From positions 1 through 38,532 of the forward strand of contig NZ_AOPZ01000293.1 in the NCBI RefSeq assembly GCF_000414115.1: DNA of 38,532 bases, given 5' to 3'. Position numbers and translations under genes: made by a program. The notes beneath the pieces are model-generated. The model was given only the letters and a program-made list of their open reading frames with translations. It did no database searches and was not told where the DNA came from. Source of the DNA: Streptomyces aurantiacus JA 4570 (GTDB taxonomy: Bacteria; Actinomycetota; Actinomycetes; Streptomycetales; Streptomycetaceae). Positions 1 to 9,016 of the stretch are shown piece after piece (the first letter of the stretch is position 1; each line of letters starts with the position of its first letter).

Positions 1-260
1 AGCCCGCGCCGTCGCAGTCCCCCGCCCCGTCCCCGGCGCCGCAGCAGCCGGGCCCCGCCAGGCCCGACTCCGCCGCCCCGGCGCGGGACTCGTCCCCGGC
101 CCGGGACCCCGAGCCCGGCGCCCCCCGGCGGCACGTCTCCCTGGAGGACGACATCCCGGAGGACGACGACCCGGACCTGGTCGACTCGGCCCTCTCCGGC
201 CACGACCTGATCGTCAGGGAACTGGGCGCGACGGTCGTGGAGGAGTATCCGAACGAGTAG
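1..260 (+). CDS. dnaX: DNA polymerase III gamma/tau subunit, C-terminal end (partial)
   Basis: Open from the window edge to a TAG at 258-260; the reading frame begins at base 3. The visible 85 residues are a low-complexity Pro/Ala/Ser tail followed by an acidic segment (EDDIPEDDDPDLVDSALSGH) and the end VVEEYPNE. In Streptomyces the gamma/tau subunit ends with such a Pro/Ala-rich linker and a short acidic conserved tail, and its gene lies just upstream of purD, so this is the best assignment. Gamma/tau is the clamp-loader ATPase that links the replicative polymerase to the helicase; its AAA+ domain would lie outside the window. The call rests on the tail and on gene order only. Confidence 0.7.
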   Translation, partial: PAPSQSPAPSPAPQQPGPARPDSAAPARDSSPARDPEPGAPRRHVSLEDDIPEDDDPDLVDSALSGHDLIVRELGATVVEEYPNE

Positions 261-422
261 GGCGCGCACCACGGAAGCGCGTCCGCGGCGCCCCAACTGC
301 CGCCCGCCGCACGGCAAAGCACGGCTGCGGCCCGCACCCCGCCCGCCGGGCTCGTAGAAACGTACAAGCAGGCCCCGCCCGTCCTCTCGGATGCCCGGAC
401 AAGGGCGCCCCGCCGGACCCCG

Positions 423-435
423 TAGGCTGACCCCC

Positions 436-436
<1 letters not shown>
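423..436 (+). promoter_or_regulatory. -10 element of a leaderless purD promoter
   Basis: TAGGCT at 423-428 is followed by exactly seven bases and then the GTG start of purD at 436. That spacing puts the transcription start at the first base of the start codon, and no Shine-Dalgarno sequence precedes the GTG. A -35 element is not clear; GGACAA at 397-402 lies 20 bases upstream. Confidence 0.5.
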
Positions 437-1692
<1,256 letters not shown>

Positions 1693-1709
1693 CCCGAGAC
1701 ACATCGCCG

Positions 1710-1742
1710 TGACGCGCGTCCCGCACCCGCGGGCGCGCGTCA
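1710..1742 (+). terminator. Hairpin downstream of purD
   Basis: The arms TGACGCGCG and CGCGCGTCA (1710-1718 and 1734-1742) continue inward as CCCGC/GCGGG around a four-base loop, with one bulged T at 1719. There is no long T-run, as is usual for Streptomyces terminators. Confidence 0.6.
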
Positions 1743-2015
1743 TGCGTTTTCGGGAGCGGGCGTACGTCGGCGTCCGCACCCGGACCCCCAGGCGCCCCCC
1801 CTGCCGTGCGCTGTACGTGACTACGGTCGGCCGTAGACCCGCGAGGCAATACGGAGCGTGAGCACTGAGCCCGCCGTATGACGGCCGCCGACTTGCCGAA
1901 CCGGCGGGCCTGGTCGGCCCGGCGGACGTCGGCCCCGGGCCTCTTCCGCCGCCCTCAGTCGAGCGGGTCAGCTTTACCCAAAGCCATTCCATCGAGTGAC
2001 CGCACCGCCATCCGG
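1743..2015. other. Gene-free stretch between purD and the M48-like gene
   Basis: No convincing gene on either strand. A 60-codon reading frame from 1878 has poor codon usage and no ribosome binding site. The only structure noted is a small perfect dyad, CTACGG-TCGG-CCGTAG, at 1821-1836. Promoters start after 2015. Confidence 0.4.
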
Positions 2016-2044
2016 CTGACGGTGCCCGGGACCCCAACTAGGGT
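2016..2044 (+). promoter_or_regulatory. Vegetative-type promoter upstream of the M48-like gene
   Basis: CTGACG (2016-2021), a 17-base spacer, then TAGGGT (2039-2044). This fits the main sigma factor consensus of Streptomyces. Transcription would start near 2051, well upstream of the gene start. Confidence 0.4.
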
Positions 2045-2095
2045 TCGGCGCAGGCATTGAAGGCACTCAGAGCCAAACAGCCCACCGGCATTGCG

Positions 2096-2118
2096 ATGTC
2101 AGTGGCGGGTGCCACAGT
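2096..2118 (+). promoter_or_regulatory. Candidate DNA-damage (PafBC / RecA-NDp type) promoter
   Basis: TGTCAGTGGC at 2097-2106, then six bases, then CACAGT at 2113-2118. The published actinobacterial motif is TTGTCAGTGGC-N6-TAGggT (mycobacteria: TTGTCRGTG-N8-TAnnnT). The -35-like block matches except for its first T, and the spacing is exact; the -10 has C in place of the first T. The block also forms the dyad GTGGC-GGGT-GCCAC. It would drive the downstream membrane protein gene. Confidence 0.5.
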
Positions 2119-2209
2119 GGGGGAGTGTGCAACGCCATCGACGTGCGCCGTCGGCTCCGGCCGCCGGCCGAGCTGTAGGCAGCAGGGGGTGACTTCGGTC
2201 GTGTCAGGG

Positions 2210-4210
2210 ATGGGTGTGGAGGCGGGCGCGCAGGCCGCGCGCTCGCGGGCTCTCGCCGTGCTGCGGATCCGCAGCCGGGCGCTGGCCGTCGCCCTGCTGC
2301 CCGCGGCCGTCGCCGTCGTGCTGCTCGCCGCGGCGGCCATGGGGCACATAGGCGGCGGCAGTTGGGACGCCGTGCGCTGGACGGTGACGGCGCTCGCGGT
2401 GCTCGTGCTGCTCGGCGCCGGGGCGGTCGCCCTCGTCGTCGCGCGGGCCAGGCCCGCCATGAGCCCCACGGTCCCGATCCCGGAGGCATCCGCCCCCGAT
2501 CTGTACCGCCTGGTGCGGGACCTCGCCGACCGCCTCGAAGTCCCCGCCCCCTCGGCGATAGCGCTCACCCCGGACTGCGACAGCTGGCTGGAGGACCGCA
2601 CCCACCGGGCGCACGGCACCCCGGCCGACGGCGCCGCGCCCCGCACGGGCACCGACGCGGACGCTGGGGCCGGCACCGCCACGGACGCGGCCCCGGGACC
2701 GGGGGACGCAGGCACGGCGATACGCGGCGCCCGGGCACCCCAGCGCCGCGCCCCCGCCGCACCGGTCCTCGTCATCGGCTCCCCCTTCCTGTGGTGGATG
2801 CGCGTCGGCGAGCTGCGCGCGGTCCTCGCGCCGGTCGTCGCGGGCACGGGCCCGTCGGCGCACCCGGACATAGCGGCCGCCCGCCGTTTCGTACGCGGCC
2901 TGGACGCCGCCGTAGCCGTCGCCTCCGCACCGGGGCGCGGGCCGCTCACCGGCACCGTCCTCGGCGGCGTCGGCTGGGTGGCGCGGCTGCTGCTGCGCAG
3001 TTGCCGGGTGCACGCCGCGGAGATGGAGCGCGGTGTCGCGGCGGCCGCGGCCGAGCGCGCCCAGACCGTGGACTATGGCGTGCGGATCGTCGCCCAGGAG
3101 CAGGTCGGCCTCGCGTACGCGGGCTGGGACCGGCTGCTGACCCGGGTCGCGCTGCCCGCCTGGCGCATGGGGCGCTGGCCCTCGCGGCTCGACGCCGGCG
3201 TGGTCTCCGCCCTCACTGAGCTGTCCCGCAGGGACCGCCTCGCCGAAGGCTTCGCATCCCGGCTCGGCGAGCGGCCCGCGTGCGACCTCCTGGAGGAGCC
3301 CGGCGTGGTGGACGAGGCGGCCTCGCTGCTCGCCGCCCGGCTGTTCCACGGCGGCCCCGCCGAGCCCGGGCCCGGCTGGGCACCGGTGGCCTGGCAGGAG
3401 TATCCGGACGAGGTCGTGGACCGCAAGTGGCGCACGGACGCGGCCCGCCTGCACCGCGTCCTCGACTCCCTGGGCGTCAGCCGCTCCGCCGACCCCACGG
3501 CCCCCGACCCCAAGGGCCCGACCCTCGGCCGGGTCCTCGACCACCTGACGGACCCGGAGGCGACGGCACGCCGGGCGGCGGCGGAGGCACAGGCGGCCGC
3601 GGCGGAGGCAGCGGCGATCGCGGCAGAGACACAGGCGGCCGCGGCCGAGCGGGCCGACGCGCGCGTGGCCGCGGACCCGGAGACCGACGCGCGCGTGGCC
3701 GCGGGCCCGGAGACCGACGCGGCCTCGGGCACCCCCGCCGCCCCGGACACCACCGCCCTCACCGAATACATCGGCTTCGCCGACGACGAGGGCGACGAAG
3801 CGGACGCGTCCGAAGGCCGCGGCGGAACGCTGGCCGCCGGACTCAGCGCCGAGCTGGCCCGCGAGGAGGCCGCCGCACCGCCCCGGCCCGCCCCGGCAGG
3901 GCAGGGGCCGGACGAAGCGCTCTGGGAGGACGGCATGCTTCCGCTGTTCCCGCTGCAACCGCCCCGCTCGGGCCGGGAGTTGCTGGCCGACCACGTCACG
4001 GCGATGGTGTGCTGCGCGGCCGTCGACACGGCGGGAGCCGCGCCCGGCCTGGACTGGCTGGACGGCCCCTCGCTCCTCATACACGGCGAGCGCGCGGCCG
4101 ACCTCACCCCCCGCGTCCTCACCCTCGTCGAGAACGGCGACCCCGAACCGCTCCGCCACTGGCTCACCACCCAGGGCATCCGCCCGGAAAAACCAGTCCG
4201 CCTGGTCTGA
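2210..4210 (+). CDS. Membrane protein resembling an M48 peptidase without its HExxH zinc motif
   Basis: About 666 residues from ATG 2210. Other in-frame starts are GTG 2189, GTG 2201 and GTG 2216 (the last has AGGGA five bases upstream), so the start is uncertain. Two hydrophobic segments near the N-terminus (VALLPAAVAVVLLAAAAMG and LAVLVLLGAGAVALVVARA) are followed by LYRLVRDLADRLEVPAPSAI and then LVIGSPFLWWMRVGELRAVL. That pattern matches M48 (HtpX-like) peptidases, where the motif DELRAVLAHELGH normally follows. Here the zinc-binding HExxH is replaced by APVVAGTG, so it is probably not an active protease. The C-terminal half is Ala/Glu-rich with a 10-residue tandem repeat. Function unknown; the gene appears monocistronic. 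Two candidate promoters lie upstream, one of DNA-damage type. Confidence 0.75.
   Translation: MGVEAGAQAARSRALAVLRIRSRALAVALLPAAVAVVLLAAAAMGHIGGGSWDAVRWTVTALAVLVLLGAGAVALVVARARPAMSPTVPIPEASAPDLYRLVRDLADRLEVPAPSAIALTPDCDSWLEDRTHRAHGTPADGAAPRTGTDADAGAGTATDAAPGPGDAGTAIRGARAPQRRAPAAPVLVIGSPFLWWMRVGELRAVLAPVVAGTGPSAHPDIAAARRFVRGLDAAVAVASAPGRGPLTGTVLGGVGWVARLLLRSCRVHAAEMERGVAAAAAERAQTVDYGVRIVAQEQVGLAYAGWDRLLTRVALPAWRMGRWPSRLDAGVVSALTELSRRDRLAEGFASRLGERPACDLLEEPGVVDEAASLLAARLFHGGPAEPGPGWAPVAWQEYPDEVVDRKWRTDAARLHRVLDSLGVSRSADPTAPDPKGPTLGRVLDHLTDPEATARRAAAEAQAAAAEAAAIAAETQAAAAERADARVAADPETDARVAAGPETDAASGTPAAPDTTALTEYIGFADDEGDEADASEGRGGTLAAGLSAELAREEAAAPPRPAPAGQGPDEALWEDGMLPLFPLQPPRSGRELLADHVTAMVCCAAVDTAGAAPGLDWLDGPSLLIHGERAADLTPRVLTLVENGDPEPLRHWLTTQGIRPEKPVRLV
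3661..3720 (+). repeat. Two tandem copies of a 30-bp in-frame repeat
   Basis: 3661-3690 and 3691-3720 are identical except for one base. They encode a ten-residue unit read as ARVAADPETD / ARVAAGPETD inside the Ala-rich tail of the M48-like protein. Copy number may vary between strains without breaking the frame. Confidence 0.8.
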
Positions 4211-4425
4211 GGGCCCCCGTCGGCCCGGCCATCCGCTCGGACCGACAGCACCCAGCACGCCGACAGCAAGCAGCCCAACGAACAGCACCCCCAAACCATT
4301 TCACGACGAACAGTGACGGTCCGCGTGCGTAATGTGATGTGCTGGGACCGGTGGCCGACCCAGGCGCGTCACACCGCGCCGCCGCCAGGGAGCCAGGCTC
4401 GGGGGAGCGAGGGAGGGGACAACGC

Positions 4426-5958
4426 ATGGGACCGGAGCCGATCCGCCGCTGGGAGTCGGGTGCCCTCGCCCACGCCGTGACCGACCCGTTCGGCCAGGGC
4501 CCGCTGCCCTGGCTCCGCGGCGCCGAGCACTACTTCGACGACACGGGCCACGTGGTGCCCTGGTACGTGGACCACGCCCCGGGCGCCACAGGACCGAACG
4601 CGGTGCCCGCCCCCCGCCCCGGCGGCGGCCCCCGCACCGCCGACGACGTACACCGCCAGATCAAGGGCTTCACCGGCACCGGAGCCGCCGCCCCCGGCGA
4701 GGCGATCGACTTCCACATCACCGTGGACCCGCCCCAGCAGTTCAGCGTGGACATCTACCGCATCGGGCACTACAGCGGCGACGGCGCCCGCAAGATCACC
4801 ACAAGCCCGCGCCTCGCGGGCATCGTGCAGCCGCCCCCGCTCACCGCCGACCGCACGGTCTCCTGCCACCACTGGTGGCTGTCCTGGCGCCTGCAGATCC
4901 CGTCGTACTGGAACATCGGGGCGTACGTCGCCGTCCTCACCACCACCGACGGCTACCGCTCGCACGTCCCCTTCACCGTCCGCGACAGCGTCAAGGCGGG
5001 CACCGGTGAGCCGGCCAAGGGCGAGCTCGGCGCACCCGCCGCCGACCTCCTCGTCCTGCTGCCCGACATCACCTGGCAGGCGTACAACCTCTACCCCGAG
5101 GACGGCAGCACCGGCGCCAGCCTCTACCACGCCTGGGACGAGCACGGCCGCCTCCTCGGCGAGGGCGAGGCCGCGACCACGGTCTCCTTCGACCGGCCGT
5201 ACGCGGGCGCGGGCCTGCCCCTGCACGTGGGCCACGCCTACGACTTCATCCGCTGGGCCGAGCGCTACGGCTACGACCTCGCGTACGCCGACTCCCGCGA
5301 CCTGCACGCGGGCCGCATCGACCCCACCCGCTATCGCGGCCTGGTCTTCCCCGGCCACGACGAGTACTGGTCGGCCGCGATGCGCCGCACCACCGAGCTG
5401 GCCCGCGAGCACGGCACGTCCCTGGTCTTCCTCTCCGCCAACACCATGTACTGGCAGGTGGAGTTGGGCCCGTCGCCGTCCGGCGTCCCGGACCGCCTGC
5501 TCACCTGCCGAAAACGCCGCGGCCCCGGCAAGGCCGCGCTGTGGCGCGAAGTCGACGTCCCCGAACAGCAGTTGATGGGCATCCAGTACGCGGGCCGGGT
5601 CCCGGAGCCGCACCCCCTGATCGTCCGCAACGCCGACCACTGGCTGTGGGAGGCGACCGGCGCGCACGAGGGCGACGAGATCGACGGCCTGGTCGCGGGC
5701 GAGGCCGACCGCTATTTCCCGCGCACCGCGCTCCCCGCGCACCAGGACCGCATCCTGCTCGCCCACTCTCCGTACGCGGACAGCGAGGGCAGCACCCGGC
5801 ACCAGGAGACGTCGCTCTACCGCGCCCCGTCCGGCGCCCTCGTCTTCGCGTCCGGCACCTTCGCCTGGACCCCGTCCCTGGACCGCCCCGGCCATGTCGA
5901 CCCGCGCGTCCAGCGCGCCACGGCCAACCTCCTGGACCGCATCTGCAAGCGGGACTGA
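4426..5958 (+). CDS. Protein with N,N-dimethylformamidase beta-subunit-like domain
   Basis: 510 residues from ATG 4426, which is preceded by the ribosome binding site GGGAGGGGA; an in-frame ATG at 4339 lacks one. The N-terminal third looks like a beta-sandwich (IKGFTGTGAAAPGEAIDFHI, then VDIYRIGHYSGDGARK). The rest matches the large subunit C-terminal domain of N,N-dimethylformamidase: DITWQAYNLYPEDG, LHVGHAYDFIRWAERYGYDL, PGHDEYWS (from residue 309) and FLSANTMYWQ. Characterised dimethylformamidases hydrolyse DMF to formate and dimethylamine with a mononuclear iron centre and need a small subunit; no small-subunit gene is visible here. Many actinobacteria carry such stand-alone proteins of unknown substrate. 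It lies between the M48-like gene and purC, with no sign of co-transcription. Confidence 0.75.
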   Translation: MGPEPIRRWESGALAHAVTDPFGQGPLPWLRGAEHYFDDTGHVVPWYVDHAPGATGPNAVPAPRPGGGPRTADDVHRQIKGFTGTGAAAPGEAIDFHITVDPPQQFSVDIYRIGHYSGDGARKITTSPRLAGIVQPPPLTADRTVSCHHWWLSWRLQIPSYWNIGAYVAVLTTTDGYRSHVPFTVRDSVKAGTGEPAKGELGAPAADLLVLLPDITWQAYNLYPEDGSTGASLYHAWDEHGRLLGEGEAATTVSFDRPYAGAGLPLHVGHAYDFIRWAERYGYDLAYADSRDLHAGRIDPTRYRGLVFPGHDEYWSAAMRRTTELAREHGTSLVFLSANTMYWQVELGPSPSGVPDRLLTCRKRRGPGKAALWREVDVPEQQLMGIQYAGRVPEPHPLIVRNADHWLWEATGAHEGDEIDGLVAGEADRYFPRTALPAHQDRILLAHSPYADSEGSTRHQETSLYRAPSGALVFASGTFAWTPSLDRPGHVDPRVQRATANLLDRICKRD

Positions 5959-6052
5959 GGGCGCCCCGGCTCACCGAGCCCGACCCATGGCCAAAACCAT
6001 TCCCCGCGTACGGGAGAATCGGAGCACTTGGAGAGAACCACCGGGAGGAACC

Positions 6053-6952
6053 GTGTCCGGATTCGTCGAAAAGCCCGAGCCGATCCAGGTTCCGGGTCTG
6101 GTGCATCTGCACACCGGCAAGGTGCGCGAGCTGTACCGGAACGAGGCGGGCGAGCTCGTCATGGTCGCCAGCGACCGCATGTCGGCGTACGACTGGGTGC
6201 TGCCGACCGAGATCCCCGACAAGGGGCGGGTCCTGACCCAGCTCTCGCTGTGGTGGTTCGACCAGCTCGCGGACCTCGTCCCGAACCACGTCATCTCCAC
6301 GGACCTGCCGCGGGGCGCCCCCGCCGACTGGGCGGGCCGCACCCTCATCTGCAAGTCGCTCAAGATGATCCCCGTCGAGTGCGTCGCCCGCGGCTATCTG
6401 ACGGGCTCGGGGCTCGCCGAGTACAAGGAGTCCCGCACTGTCTGCGGCATCGGCCTGCCCGAGGGCCTGGTCGACGGCTCGGAGCTGCCCGCGCCGATCT
6501 TCACGCCGGCCGCGAAGGCAGCCGTCGGCGAGCACGACGAGAACGTGAGCTATGAGGAGGTGGCCCGGCAGGTCGGCGCGGAGACGGCGGCCCAGCTGCG
6601 GCAGACGACCCTCGCCGTGTACGGCAGGGCGCGGGACATCGCGCGCGAGCGCGGCCTGATCCTCGCGGACACGAAGTTCGAGTTCGGCTTCGCCGCGGAC
6701 GAGCTGGTCCTCGCGGACGAGGTGCTTACCCCGGACTCGTCCCGCTTCTGGCCCGCGGACCAGTGGGAGCCGGGCCACGCCCAGCCCTCCTTCGACAAGC
6801 AGTACGTCCGCGACTGGCTCACCTCGGCCGCCTCCGGCTGGGACCGCGCGAGCGAGCAGCCGCCCCCGCCGCTGCCCGCCGATGTGGTGGACGCCACCCG
6901 CGCCAAGTACATCGAGGCGTACGAGCGTCTGACGGGCACGGCCTGGGCGTAA
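6053..6952 (+). CDS. purC: Phosphoribosylaminoimidazole-succinocarboxamide synthase (SAICAR synthetase)
   Basis: 299 residues. Condenses CAIR with aspartate using ATP, the step before adenylosuccinate lyase in IMP synthesis. Motifs: HTGKVRELY at the start, SDRMSAYDW, VECVARGYLTGSGLAEY, ILADTKFEFG (the family signature LxDxKxEFG) and LTPDSSRFWP. The GTG start at 6053 has the ribosome binding site GGGAGGA six bases upstream and gives the expected N-terminus VSGFVEKPEP; the longer upstream frame has atypical content. A strong hairpin follows at 6973-7005. Confidence 0.96.
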   Translation: MSGFVEKPEPIQVPGLVHLHTGKVRELYRNEAGELVMVASDRMSAYDWVLPTEIPDKGRVLTQLSLWWFDQLADLVPNHVISTDLPRGAPADWAGRTLICKSLKMIPVECVARGYLTGSGLAEYKESRTVCGIGLPEGLVDGSELPAPIFTPAAKAAVGEHDENVSYEEVARQVGAETAAQLRQTTLAVYGRARDIARERGLILADTKFEFGFAADELVLADEVLTPDSSRFWPADQWEPGHAQPSFDKQYVRDWLTSAASGWDRASEQPPPPLPADVVDATRAKYIEAYERLTGTAWA

Positions 6953-6972
6953 CGAGCCTTCGCGCACACGAC

Positions 6973-7005
6973 GAAGCCCCCCGGTTCCAGGAACTGGGGG
7001 GCTTC
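6973..7005. terminator. Strong hairpin between purC and tRNA-Gly
   Basis: Arms GAAGCCCCCC and GGGGGGCTTC enclose a shorter inner stem GTTCC/GGAAC. Because purC (plus strand) and the tRNA-Gly/response-regulator unit (minus strand) converge here, it can serve both. Confidence 0.8.
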
Positions 7006-7012
7006 TGTGCGG

Positions 7013-7085
7013 AGCGGACGACCAGGTTCGAACTGGCGACCTCAACCTTGGCAAGGTTGCGCTCTACCAACTGAGCTACGTCCGC
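7013..7085 (-). tRNA. tRNA-Gly (anticodon GCC)
   Basis: 73 bases on the minus strand, including the discriminator base U. The acceptor arms GCGGACG/CGTCCGC pair fully, the D arm reads GCTCAGTTGGTAGAGC, the anticodon loop TTGCCAA gives GCC, and the T arm carries the canonical TTCGAAC. CCA is not encoded. Its 5' end is only 23 bases after the stop of the response regulator gene on the same strand. A second copy lies at 10965-11037. Confidence 0.96.
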
Positions 7086-7108
7086 AGTGCGCCGAAGCGC
7101 GAAAGCCA

Positions 7109-7720
7109 CTATACCCAACCTCGCTCCCGCGCGAGACGCACCGCCGCATGCCGGTTCTCCGCACCGATCTTCGTCACCGCCGAGGAGAGGTAGTTGCGGA
7201 CGGTCCCCTGCGACAGCGCGGCCCGCTCCGCGATCTCCGCGACGGGCGCCCCGTCGGCGGCGAGTTCGAGCACCTCGGCCTCCCGCTCGGTCAGCGGGGA
7301 GTCTCCGGAGGAGATCGCGTCGGCGGCCAACTCCGGGTCCACGAAGCGGTTTCCGGCGTGCACCGTGCGGATGATCTCCGCGAGCCGCTGCGCGCTCATC
7401 GTCTTGGGGACGAACCCCCGCACACCGACCGCGAGGGCCCGCTTGAGGTGTCCCGGTCTGCCATGACTCGTCACGATCATGACCTGGCAGTCCGGGAGTT
7501 CCTTGCGCAGGGATGTGGCCACACTCACACCGTCGAGCCCCGGCATCTGCAGATCGAGCACGGCCACATCGGGCCGGTGGGCCCGCGCCATGGCCAGCGC
7601 CTCGGGCCCGGACGCGGCCTCGGCGACGACGACCAGGTCGTCCTCAAGGGCCAGGAGGGCGGCCAGCGCGCCCCGGATCAGATGCTCGTCGTCGGCGAGC
7701 AGCACGCGCACGGTCGTCAC
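7109..7720 (-). CDS. NarL/FixJ-family response regulator
   Basis: 203 residues. Receiver domain with the acidic pair D10/D11 in VLLADDEH, phospho-acceptor D56 in VAVLDLQMPG, and the conserved K106 in FVPKTM. The C-terminal LuxR-type helix-turn-helix begins near SPLTEREAEVLELAADG and includes LSQGTVRNYLSSAVTKIG. The GTG start at 7720 overlaps the stop of the kinase gene by four bases (GTGA), so the pair is translationally coupled. It likely controls its own exporter operon through the TTGTCAT-N8-ATGACAA dyad at 10860-10881 (inference). Confidence 0.93.
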   Translation of the reverse strand: MTTVRVLLADDEHLIRGALAALLALEDDLVVVAEAASGPEALAMARAHRPDVAVLDLQMPGLDGVSVATSLRKELPDCQVMIVTSHGRPGHLKRALAVGVRGFVPKTMSAQRLAEIIRTVHAGNRFVDPELAADAISSGDSPLTEREAEVLELAADGAPVAEIAERAALSQGTVRNYLSSAVTKIGAENRHAAVRLARERGWV

Positions 7721-8982
7721 AGCGCCCTCGCCTCGGGCCGCGCCGGTCGGGGTCCCGCGGGCGGCTCCCGGTCGGGCAGCGGCACCCGGGCGGTGAGCCG
7801 GAAGCGGCCCTCGGCGCTGTGGTGCTCCAGGGTTCCGCCCACCTCGGTCAGCCGTTCCCTGAGGCCGGTGAGCCCGGATCCGCCGGGGCCCGCGGCGGCG
7901 TCCGGCACCCCGTCGTTCTCGATGATCAATGTCGTACGTCCTTCCGCGACCGAAAGCTCGATGGCACAGCTCCGCGCGTCGCCGTGCCGCAGCACGTTCG
8001 TCGTGCCCTCCCGCACCACCCAGCCGAGCGCGGACTGCGCGGCGTCGGGCAGCCCGTCCGGCGCGCCGGTGACCCGGCACGCGATCCCGGCCGCCTCCAG
8101 GACGCCCTGGGCGCCGACGAGTTCCACCCCGAGGTCGATGTCGCGATAGCCGCGTACGACTTCCCGGATCTCCCGCTGGGACTCCTGGGCGATCCGCTGC
8201 ACCTCGATCATCTGCTCCACGGCCTCGGGCCGTCCGCGCCGGGCGAGCTGCACGGAGAGCTCGCTCTTGAGCGCGATGACGGCGAGGTTGCGCCCCATCA
8301 CGTCGTGCAGATCACGGCCGAAGCGCAGCCGCTCCTCGGCCACCGCGAGGCGGGCCTCGACCTCCCGGGCCCGGTCCGCCTCCCACATCACGGACAGCGA
8401 CCAGGCCCCGCACCGCGCGGTCAGCAGGGCGGTCAGGCCGCCGAAGGCGACGAGTCCGGCAAGGCCGAACAGCCTGCCGTCGCGCACGCCGACGGCGGCG
8501 AAGCCCGCCACCAGCGCGGCGCCGATCACGGCGAGGCGGCGGAAGAAGCTCTTCAGCGGTACGGCGAAGGCCAGCGCCTGCGCGTACGGAGTGATCAGGA
8601 ACAGCGCGGCGAAGCCGACCATGCCGTCCGTGACGCCGTCGATGTGTCCGAGCGCGAGCGCGAGGGCGAAGGCGGCGAGGGCGAGGCCGAGCGCGACGGC
8701 CAGGTCGCGGCGCGGCATCTCGGCGCGGCCCAGGTAGTGGTCGACGGAGCGCCGCAGGGCGCGGTTCAGGTGCGCGCACTGCAGCGCGGCCACCGCGATC
8801 AACGTCCAGCCCAGGATCTGCGCCGTGACGTCGTGCCGCAGGCTCAGGCCCACCGGCAGCACCAGCCAGCCGACGAGCAGGAACCACGGCATGACGTGCC
8901 ACATGACCATGCTGTAGGACTCGACCTGCTCGATCTTCTTCAGCCCACGCCACTCACGCCGCAAACCCCGTATCCGGCCCAC
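7717..8982 (-). CDS. NarX/DesK-type sensor histidine kinase
   Basis: 421 residues from GTG 8982, which has GGGAG five bases upstream; a longer frame from 9057 lacks a good start site. About six hydrophobic segments fill residues 28-190. A short linker (MWEADRAREVEARLAVAEERLRF) leads to the HisKA_3 dimerisation box with phosphorylated H226 in GRDLHDVMGRNLA. The HATPase part shows the N-box REGTTNVLRHGDA (N329), END at 356-358 and the G-box GSGLTGLRERL. There is no large extracellular domain, so it probably senses the membrane or its partner transporter, as DesK-like kinases do. It is followed by its response regulator with a four-base overlap and preceded, 34 bases away, by the permease gene. 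Confidence 0.92.
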   Translation of the reverse strand: MGRIRGLRREWRGLKKIEQVESYSMVMWHVMPWFLLVGWLVLPVGLSLRHDVTAQILGWTLIAVAALQCAHLNRALRRSVDHYLGRAEMPRRDLAVALGLALAAFALALALGHIDGVTDGMVGFAALFLITPYAQALAFAVPLKSFFRRLAVIGAALVAGFAAVGVRDGRLFGLAGLVAFGGLTALLTARCGAWSLSVMWEADRAREVEARLAVAEERLRFGRDLHDVMGRNLAVIALKSELSVQLARRGRPEAVEQMIEVQRIAQESQREIREVVRGYRDIDLGVELVGAQGVLEAAGIACRVTGAPDGLPDAAQSALGWVVREGTTNVLRHGDARSCAIELSVAEGRTTLIIENDGVPDAAAGPGGSGLTGLRERLTEVGGTLEHHSAEGRFRLTARVPLPDREPPAGPRPARPEARAL

Positions 8983-9016
8983 TGCTCCCGCATCCCTTCG
9001 CCCGCTCGGCCCCTCG

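Noticed and set aside
1878..2060. 60-codon ORF after purD
   Set aside because: No ribosome binding site, weak codon bias, and it overlaps the promoter at 2016-2044.
4300..4335. TAATGT at 4330-4335 as the promoter of the dimethylformamidase-like gene
   Set aside because: No -35 at a usable distance could be found, so it is not listed as a feature.
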